DNA of 64,000 bases from Nannocystis pusilla (GTDB lineage Bacteria > Myxococcota_A > Polyangia > Nannocystales > Nannocystaceae): NCBI RefSeq assembly GCF_026626665.1, contig NZ_JAPNKE010000002.1, positions 9,630,001 through 9,694,000 on the forward strand. Reading direction: 5' to 3'. Positions 58,107 through 64,000 of the stretch are shown here, piece by piece. Under the pieces are notes generated by a model. That model ran no database searches. It saw nothing but the letters and a program-made list of their open reading frames with translations, and was not told where the DNA came from. The stretch's first letter is position 1; every line of letters starts with the position of its first letter. The position numbers were made by a program, and so were the translations under genes.

Positions 58107-61100
58107 GTGGCGTTCAACCGCGACAAGGCACTGGCAGCGGCTGCGAAGTACGCGGCGAAGGGTCAGCACGACCGGGCGGCGAAGGAGTACGCGGCGGTCG
58201 TCGAAGCTGACCCTTCGGACATCCGTTCCTGGCTCCTCTACGCCGACGCGCTGCGGCAGATGGGCGACACCGCGGGCGCGAGCGAGCGGTTCGTGTTCGT
58301 CGGCAAGCACTACACCGAGGCCGGTGAGCACCAGAAGGCGCTCGCGGTCTACCGGCAGGTGCTGCAGATCGACTCGGGCCGGCTCGACGTGCAGTCCAAG
58401 GTCGCGGGGCTCTACAAGGAGCTCAACCGGATCCAGGACGCCATCGCCACCTACGAGTTCGTCGCCCAGGCGTACTTCCAGAGCGGGCAGATCGTGGAGG
58501 GCCTCGAGGGCTTCCGCATGGTCGCCGAGCTCGACCCGGGCGCGGTCGGCAAGCGCCTGCGGCTGGCCGAGCTGTACTCGCGCGAGGGCATGGTGCCGCA
58601 GGCGGTCGAGCACTTCCGGCTCGCGGCCGACAAGCTGTTCTCCGACCGCCGGATCGACGACTACATCCGCGTCGCCGAGCGGCTCATCTACCACAAGGAA
58701 GACGACCTGCCGGTCCTGCGCTCGCTGGCGCGGATCTACCTGTCGCAGAACGAGAACCGGCGCGCGCTGGTGAAGCTCAACGCGCTGCTGCGCTCGGCCC
58801 CGGCCGACCCGGAGGGCCTGGAGCTGCTGGCCGACACGTTCGTCGCGCTGGGCAAGCAGGACAAGTCGGTCAGTGTGCTGCAAGAGCTGGCCAAGGAGCA
58901 GCGCAAGGGCGGGCGCAAGGCCAAGGTGCTGGCCGCCCGCGTGCTGCGCAAGGCGATCGCCCTCGGGCCCGAGAACGCCGAGGAGCTCAAGAAGACCGTC
59001 GCCGACATCGACGCCGAGATCGCGGCGCTGCCGATCGATCCGAAGGACCGGGAAGAGGAGGGGCTCGACATCGACGTCGTCGAGGAGGAGGCCGCGGCGG
59101 CGCAAACCGCCACCGACCTCGAGCTCGACGTGGAAGTCGAGGACGTGCCTTCGCGCCCTTTCGCAGGAGTGGGCGCGAACCTGGCGCCCAGCGCGGCGGA
59201 GGAGCCTGAGGACAACGTCGGCGACGTCGACAAGCTGCTGCTCGAGGTCCGGGTCTACATCAAATACAAGATGTTCGAGCACGCGCTCGGGCACCTCGAC
59301 TCGATCTTCGTCCGCGACGCCAGCAACACCCAGGCCCTCGAGCTGCAGGCCTCGATCCTCGAGTCCCTGGGGCGCAACCCCGAGGCCGCCGACACCTACG
59401 TCCGCCTGGCCCAGCTGGTCGCCGGCCGCGATCTGAAGATCGCCCGCGACCACCTCGAGCGCGCGCTGCGGCTCGCGCCCAACCACACCAAGGCCGAGAT
59501 GGTCCTGACGGCCCTCGAGGCCAGCGGCAGCCAGCCCGACGAGGCCGCGCCGCTGGTCCGCGGGACCAAGCACGAGCGCCTGGCCGGCGACGCCGAGGCG
59601 CCGCCACCCCAGGCCGGCCAGAGCGGCGCCGGCATGAGCTCGGCGGGTGACTCGGCGCGCAGCGGCCTGATCCCCGAGGTCGCCGCGCCTGGCGAGTCGG
59701 GCTCCGGCGAGCAGGCCGACCTCACGCCGACGCCCGCCCCGGCCCCGCTGCCCGAGGAGCCGAAGGCGGCCGCGGCCGCGCCGGTCGAGGAGGCCGAGGC
59801 GGCCCGCGACCACAGCGGCCTCAAGAACCTGGCGCTCGGCCTGGCGGCTCCGACCGCGCGCGACGAGGGCGACAGCAGCGTCAAGACGCCGCTGCCGACC
59901 AAGTTCTCGGAGAAGACGCCGCTGCCGCGGGTCTTCGGCGAGAAGACGCCGCTGCCGACCTTCAAGCCGCCGGCCAAGGCGGACGACAAGACGCCTGTCC
60001 CGACGGACCTGTCCGCAGAGACAGCCGCGGACGCGAAGCCCGAGGCGGCGAAGGCCGACGTCGCGGCGAGCGAGGCCGGGACGAGCGAGGCGGCGAAGCC
60101 CGACGTCGCGGCGAGCGAAGCGGCGAGCGAGGCGGCGAAGCCCGAGGCGAAGGCCGAGCCCGAGGCGAAGGCCGAGCCGGCGAGCGAGCCGGTCGAGGCC
60201 GGCCGCAAGCCGCCGCGCCGTCCGCCCGCGAAGCCGCCCGGCGAGAAGTCGGCCGCCAAGCCGGCGCCGCGCGCCGAAGAGGTCGAGGAGCTCGAGGCCG
60301 AAGAGGTCGAGGAGCTCGAGGTCGACGAGATCGTCGAAGCCGCGCCGGAGCCGGCGCCGCGCAAGCCGGCGCCCGCCAAGAAGGGCCCGCCGACGCCCGC
60401 CCGTCCGCCCCAGCCGCCGCGCAGCGAGAGCGTGGTGACCAGGCGTCCGGAGCCGCCGCCGCCGCGCAGCGAGAGCGTGGTGACCAGGCGTCCCGAGCCG
60501 CCGGCGCGCAGCGAGAGCGTGGTGACGAAGCGGCCGGAGCCGCCGGCGCGCAGCGAGAGCGTGGTGACGAAGCGGCCGGAGCCGCCGCCGCGCAGCGAGA
60601 GCGTGGTGACGGCGAAGCCCGAGGCCGCGGCCGTCGAGCCGAAGCCCGAGGCCGTGCCGACGGACAGCTCGACGACGACCGAGGCTGTCGCGGCGAAGCC
60701 CGAGGCTGCCCCGACGGACAGCTCGACGACGACCGAGGCGACTGCGCCCGAGGCGAAGCCCGAGGCCGTGTCGACGGACTTCGCAGCGGCGAAGTCCGAA
60801 GCTGTCCCGACGGACAGCTCGGATGCCGCGGCCGAGCCGGAGTCCGTCCCCGCGGACGCCCAGGCGGCGAAGGCCGAGGCTGCCCCGACGGACAGCGCGG
60901 AAGCTGCCGCGAAGTCCGAAGCTGTCCTTGCGGACAGCTCGGAGACCGCCGCGAAGCCCGAAGCGAACAGCCCCAAGCAGGCCGAAGTCGCCAAGTCCGA
61001 AGCCGCGAGCACATCGGCCGAGGCTTCGGCGAGCGAGCCGGCCGCCGTGGATGCGACCAGCGCAGAGGCCAATGCCTCGACGCCCGAGACCTCGGCCGCC

Positions 61101-62759
61101 AAGCCCGAGGTGCCGAAGGCGGAGATCGTCCGGCCGGCCGCCCCCGCCAAGTCCGACGCCGCGGCGAAGCTCCGGGCCATGCGCCTGGGCTCCTCGAAGC
61201 CGGCCAAGCCGGTCACGCGCCTCGGCGAGACGAGCGCGCCGAAGCCCGCGGCGACCCCTGCCGCGAAGCCCGCGAAGCCCGAGGCGAGGCCGGCGGTCTC
61301 TGCCGACAGCCAGTCGAGCGAGGCGAAGCCGGCGGTCTCTGCCGACAGCCAGCCCACGACCGAGGCCGCGCCGACCAGCGAGCCCAAGCCCAAGGCTGTC
61401 TCTGCGGACAGCCAGGCCACGACCGAGGCCGCGCCGACCAGCGAGCCCAAGCCCGAGGCTGTTTCTGCGGACAGCCAGCTCGCGACGAGCGAGGCGAAGC
61501 CGGGAGCTGTCCCCGCGGACAGCCAGGCGACGAGCGAGGCTGTCTCCGCGGACAGCCAGCCCGCGACGAGCGAGGCTGTCCCCGCGGACAGCCAGGCGAC
61601 GAGCGAGGCGCAGCCGGAGGCTGTCTCTGCGGACAGCCAGCCTGCGACGAGCGAGGCGAAGCCGGAAGCTGTCCCCGTGGACAGCGAGGCGAAGCCGGAG
61701 GTTGTCTCTGCGGACAGCGAGGCGAAGTCGGAAGCGGTCCCCGCGGACAGCCAGGCGACGAGCGAGGCGAAGCCGGAAGCTGTCCCCGCGGACAGCCAGC
61801 CCGCCCCCACCGAAGCTGCCCCCGCGGACAGCCACGCCCCCGAAGCCCCCGCGAGCGAGAAGCCGGAAGATGTCCTTTCGGACATCGAGGCCGAGCCCGC
61901 CGAAGCCGCCGCCGAGGCAGCGACGGCGACCGAGCCTGTCTCCGCGGACAGCAAGGCCTCCGACCTGCTGAGCGCCGAGCTGGAGGAGCTCGAGGCGGTC
62001 GAGGAGATCTCCGCCGAGGAGCCCGCCGCGCCGGCGGACTACCCGGACATCACCGACGAGGTCGAGGAGCTGCGGTTCTTCATCAGCAGCCGCTTCGAGG
62101 ACGACGCCCAGTTCACCTACCTCGAGCTGCAGCGGCGCTTCCCGGGGCACCCGGCGCTCGCCGAATTCGCCGACCGCTTCGCCACCGGCGCCAAGCTCGA
62201 GTCGGCCGCCGCGCCGGTGATGATCGAGGACACCCCGCCGCCGGTCGCCGCCGCGCCGCCCGCGGCCGCCAGCCCCGGCAGCACCGTCCTGCGCCTCGAC
62301 GACGAGGAGGACGAGGACGACTTCCTGTCCTCGATCTTCGACGAGCCGTCGCCGGTCAGCCGCAAGAAGTCGTCGCAGCAGCGGGCCGTCGCCACCCTCA
62401 CCGAGCAGGCCGACGCCCAGACCTACTTCGACCTCGGGATGGCCTATCACGAGATGGGGCTCATCGACGACGCGCTGACCCAGTTCGGGCTGGCCGCCGC
62501 CGACAGCACCTGGCAGTCGCGGGCCAAGGTCATGATCGCCGACCTCCGGGTCCTCCGCGGCGAGCCCTCGGTCGCCGTCGCCGCCTTGCGCGACGCGGTC
62601 GCCAGCGCCAACGACGAGGACGAGCGCGACGCGGCCCAGTACCGCCTGGCCGAGGTCTACATGACCCTCGGCGACACCGCGGCCGCCGCCGAGGCGCTGC
62701 GCGACGTGAGCCCCGGCTACCGCGACCGCGACGAGCTGCTGGCCGAGCACGAGGGCTGA
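58107..62759 (+). CDS. Large TPR protein with repeat-rich acidic linker
   Basis: 1550 residues from GTG 58107, apparently unbroken. N-terminal TPR array (about residues 1-300, for example YAAVVEADPSDIRSWLLYAD and ALAVYRQVLQIDSGRLDVQS), a further TPR segment near 375-475, a disordered Ala/Glu/Pro/Ser linker of about 800 residues, and C-terminal TPRs (TYFDLGMAYHEMGLIDDALT). The linker contains KTPLP repeats, five RSESVVT repeats (60417-60612) and about 20 AV[PS]ADSQ repeats encoded by the palindromic module. No signal peptide. Probably a cytoplasmic scaffold; partners unknown. It lies between accC and tig. Confidence 0.82.
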   Translation: MAFNRDKALAAAAKYAAKGQHDRAAKEYAAVVEADPSDIRSWLLYADALRQMGDTAGASERFVFVGKHYTEAGEHQKALAVYRQVLQIDSGRLDVQSKVAGLYKELNRIQDAIATYEFVAQAYFQSGQIVEGLEGFRMVAELDPGAVGKRLRLAELYSREGMVPQAVEHFRLAADKLFSDRRIDDYIRVAERLIYHKEDDLPVLRSLARIYLSQNENRRALVKLNALLRSAPADPEGLELLADTFVALGKQDKSVSVLQELAKEQRKGGRKAKVLAARVLRKAIALGPENAEELKKTVADIDAEIAALPIDPKDREEEGLDIDVVEEEAAAAQTATDLELDVEVEDVPSRPFAGVGANLAPSAAEEPEDNVGDVDKLLLEVRVYIKYKMFEHALGHLDSIFVRDASNTQALELQASILESLGRNPEAADTYVRLAQLVAGRDLKIARDHLERALRLAPNHTKAEMVLTALEASGSQPDEAAPLVRGTKHERLAGDAEAPPPQAGQSGAGMSSAGDSARSGLIPEVAAPGESGSGEQADLTPTPAPAPLPEEPKAAAAAPVEEAEAARDHSGLKNLALGLAAPTARDEGDSSVKTPLPTKFSEKTPLPRVFGEKTPLPTFKPPAKADDKTPVPTDLSAETAADAKPEAAKADVAASEAGTSEAAKPDVAASEAASEAAKPEAKAEPEAKAEPASEPVEAGRKPPRRPPAKPPGEKSAAKPAPRAEEVEELEAEEVEELEVDEIVEAAPEPAPRKPAPAKKGPPTPARPPQPPRSESVVTRRPEPPPPRSESVVTRRPEPPARSESVVTKRPEPPARSESVVTKRPEPPPRSESVVTAKPEAAAVEPKPEAVPTDSSTTTEAVAAKPEAAPTDSSTTTEATAPEAKPEAVSTDFAAAKSEAVPTDSSDAAAEPESVPADAQAAKAEAAPTDSAEAAAKSEAVLADSSETAAKPEANSPKQAEVAKSEAASTSAEASASEPAAVDATSAEANASTPETSAAKPEVPKAEIVRPAAPAKSDAAAKLRAMRLGSSKPAKPVTRLGETSAPKPAATPAAKPAKPEARPAVSADSQSSEAKPAVSADSQPTTEAAPTSEPKPKAVSADSQATTEAAPTSEPKPEAVSADSQLATSEAKPGAVPADSQATSEAVSADSQPATSEAVPADSQATSEAQPEAVSADSQPATSEAKPEAVPVDSEAKPEVVSADSEAKSEAVPADSQATSEAKPEAVPADSQPAPTEAAPADSHAPEAPASEKPEDVLSDIEAEPAEAAAEAATATEPVSADSKASDLLSAELEELEAVEEISAEEPAAPADYPDITDEVEELRFFISSRFEDDAQFTYLELQRRFPGHPALAEFADRFATGAKLESAAAPVMIEDTPPPVAAAPPAAASPGSTVLRLDDEEDEDDFLSSIFDEPSPVSRKKSSQQRAVATLTEQADAQTYFDLGMAYHEMGLIDDALTQFGLAAADSTWQSRAKVMIADLRVLRGEPSVAVAALRDAVASANDEDERDAAQYRLAEVYMTLGDTAAAAEALRDVSPGYRDRDELLAEHEG
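59995..60024. repeat. Two adjacent palindromic modules in the TPR gene
   Basis: CTGTCC-CGAC-GGACCT at 59995-60010 overlaps CTGTCC-GCAG-AGACAG at 60009-60024 by two bases, translated P-V-P-T-D-L-S-A-E-T-A. The overlap means the right end of one is the left end of the other and shifts the reading phase. Confidence 0.75.
60417..60612 (+). repeat. Five RSESVVT[KR]RPEPP coding repeats
   Basis: Direct repeats of 36-45 bases with near-identical DNA (CGCAGCGAGAGCGTGGTGAC in each). Differences are confined to the number of proline codons and Arg/Lys. Recent tandem duplication, unrelated to the palindromic module. Confidence 0.85.
60656..61951. repeat. Expanded palindromic modules encoding AVPADSQ / AVSADSQ
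   Basis: About 22 copies. Exact matches start at 60802, 60923, 61396, 61507, 61540, 61576, 61621, 61669, 61780, 61870 and 61936. Usual DNA is CTGTC[CT]-CCGC-GGACAG preceded by G and followed by C, giving A-V-[PS]-A-D-S. The copy at 61870 has both outer bases exchanged (ATGTCC-TTTC-GGACAT, read DVLSDI), so the palindrome is kept while the protein changes. Spacers (ATSEAKPE) vary in length by whole codons. Confidence 0.85.
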
Positions 62760-62894
62760 GAGACCCGTGCGGCTTGTCACGCCCCCGCGCGGCCGGTCAT
62801 GGCCGCCGCGGGCCTGCGTGCGGGCGGCGGTGATGGCCCAGGCTTGTGATCGTGGCGGCCCTCTGGTACTGGACCGTCCCCGCTTTCGCTCGCT

Positions 62895-64000
62895 ATGGAA
62901 AGTCAAATCGAGAGGATCAGTGCGGTCGAGTGCCGCGTGCGTGTGCAAATCCCGTGGGCGGAGATCTCGCCCCGGTTCGCCACCAAGCTGCGCGACCTGC
63001 AGGGCAAGGCTCGCTTGCCTGGCTTCCGTCCGGGCAAGGTGCCGCCGCACATGCTCGAGCGCATGTTCGGCAAGGGCGTCCGTGAGGAGCTCGCGCGCGA
63101 GCTCGTCGACGAGACCTTCCAGGCCGCCGTCACGCAGCACAGCAAGGTGCCGCTGACGCAGCCGGTGCTCGAGGAAGGCACGCTCAACAAGGATGAGGCG
63201 TTCAAGTACGCCGCGCGGTTCGAAGTCCCGCCGGAGATCACCCCGCAGGACTACACCGGCATCGCCGTCCGTCGCCGCCCCGCCGTCGCCGACGAGGCCA
63301 AGATCGCCGCCGAGCTCAAGGCCAAGCAGGAGGAGCTCACCGAGCTGCGTCCGCTCGCCGAGGGCAACGAGCGCACCGCGACCCAGCCGGGCGACGTGTG
63401 GACCGTCGACCTCGACGGCGCCATCGGCCCGCAGAAGATCGCGCGCAAGGACCTCCGCGTCGACATCGGCGAGACCGAGAACGAGTACATCCCGGGCCTC
63501 GCCGCCGCGCTGGCGAACGTCACCCTCGACCAGGTCGGCAAGACCCAGACCGTGCGCTTCAGCCCGACGCAGGAGCGCCTGAAGCAGGAGCTGCGCGGCC
63601 ACGAGGCCGTGCTGACGATCGGCTTCCGCGACGTCCGCGAGAAGCACGTCCCCGCGCTCGACGACGACTTCGCCCGCGACACCGGCGAGGCCGACAGCCT
63701 CGACGCGCTCAAGGCCAAGATCGGCGAGCGCCTGCTCGAGGAGGACAAGAACGAGGCCGAGCGCGACGCCCGCAAGCGCCTCGTCGAGGTCCTGCTCCAG
63801 CGCAACACCTTCGAGGTCGCGCCGTCGCTGGTCGCCCGCGAGGTCGCCGCCCAGGTCGACCTGTTCAAGCGCCAGGTCCAGCAGCAGGGCCTCACGCTCC
63901 AGCGGCTCGGCGTGACCGAGCAGCAGCTCAGCTCGCAGTACCGGCCCCAGGCGCTGTTCAACGTCAAGGCGTTCCTGCTCCTCGACGCGATCGGCAAGGC
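62895..64000 (+). CDS. tig: Trigger factor (5' portion; gene runs off the window)
   Basis: Ribosome-bound chaperone. 368 codons visible of about 430. It starts at ATG 62895 (MESQIERISAVECRVRVQIP). The ribosome-binding helix carries the signature GFRPGKVPPHMLERMFG. The peptidyl-prolyl isomerase domain (residues about 150-240) has a weakened sequence where FKBP residues are expected (AIGPQKIARKDLRVDIGE, IPGLAAALANVTLDQVGK), so isomerase activity is doubtful. The C-terminal helical arms follow and are cut by the window edge. The 135-base gap before it holds a GC-rich hairpin but no tRNA. Confidence 0.95.
   Translation, partial: MESQIERISAVECRVRVQIPWAEISPRFATKLRDLQGKARLPGFRPGKVPPHMLERMFGKGVREELARELVDETFQAAVTQHSKVPLTQPVLEEGTLNKDEAFKYAARFEVPPEITPQDYTGIAVRRRPAVADEAKIAAELKAKQEELTELRPLAEGNERTATQPGDVWTVDLDGAIGPQKIARKDLRVDIGETENEYIPGLAAALANVTLDQVGKTQTVRFSPTQERLKQELRGHEAVLTIGFRDVREKHVPALDDDFARDTGEADSLDALKAKIGERLLEEDKNEAERDARKRLVEVLLQRNTFEVAPSLVAREVAAQVDLFKRQVQQQGLTLQRLGVTEQQLSSQYRPQALFNVKAFLLLDAIGK

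Noticed and set aside
60656..61951. CRISPR-like regular repeats
   Set aside because: Repeats are in frame within one long protein, spacing is irregular, spacers are themselves low-complexity coding sequence, and no cas genes are present.
62760..62894. tRNA gene before tig
   Set aside because: No cloverleaf, TTC-loop or CCA-end pattern; only a GC-rich hairpin.
58074..63647. Open frame of 1857 codons antisense to the TPR gene and tig
   Set aside because: It spans two well-supported genes and an intergenic gap, and its Gly/Leu/Arg repeats mirror the coding repeats on the plus strand.

Overview
The window is one continuous, very GC-rich bacterial chromosome segment, most consistent with a myxobacterium (phylum Myxococcota; I cannot fix the family). 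The basis is the uninterrupted rpoBC-str-S10-spc-alpha ribosomal block followed by typical myxobacterial genes: a Ser/Thr kinase with an HRDIS-type catalytic loop, a receiver/DUF4388/J-domain mosaic, a roadblock protein, PilMNO, and large TPR and beta-propeller proteins.

Layout. 1-6972: 3' part of rpoB, then rpoC. 7185-11929: str operon (rpsL, rpsG, fusA, tuf) behind a sigma70-like promoter and structured leader. 11971-20225: S10 and spc operons, in order but lacking rplC (expected between rpsJ and rplD) and rpsN (expected between rplE and rpsH). 20461-25275: secY, a very divergent infA-like gene, rpmJ, rpsM, rpsK, rpsD, rpoA, rplQ, ending at a clear terminator. 25714-27929: fliO-, fliP/sctR-, fliQ/sctS- and fliR/sctT-like genes, an orphan type III export gate; an FlhB/SctU-like gene without its autocleaving domain lies at 34337, directly before priA. 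27954-33723: beta-propeller lipoprotein, Ser/Thr kinase, Lon protease, TetR regulator. 33900-46925: small exported proteins, PriA, dienelactone hydrolase, a REC-like/DUF4388/J-like mosaic protein, Fmt, a membrane-anchored propeller protein and an amphi-Trp protein. 47221-51105: Ppx/GppA phosphatase, glycerol kinase, an Xre regulator. 51197-64000: pilM-pilN-pilO-aroK-aroB, roadblock, aroQ-accB-accC, a 1550-residue TPR protein, and the 5' part of tig.

The main unexplained signal is a 16-nt palindromic module, [CA]TGTC[CT]-N4-[GA]GACA[GT], with at least 23 exact copies and many decayed ones between 25.3 and 62 kb. I saw none in the ribosomal block. It lies in intergenic gaps and inside genes, read in all three frames, and has multiplied in the linkers of two large proteins (LSRETG-type repeats at 39.9-42 kb, AVPADSQ-type repeats at 60.6-62 kb). 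Variation at the arm ends is often compensated. It looks like a spreading short palindromic element.

About fifteen 1-2 base deletions, often in G/C runs or dinucleotide repeats, break genes that must work (fusA, rpsC, rplF, rpsK, lon, priA, fmt, aroB, aroQ and others). The simplest reading is consensus error in a long-read assembly rather than gene decay. These loci are annotated as single genes with the break position given.
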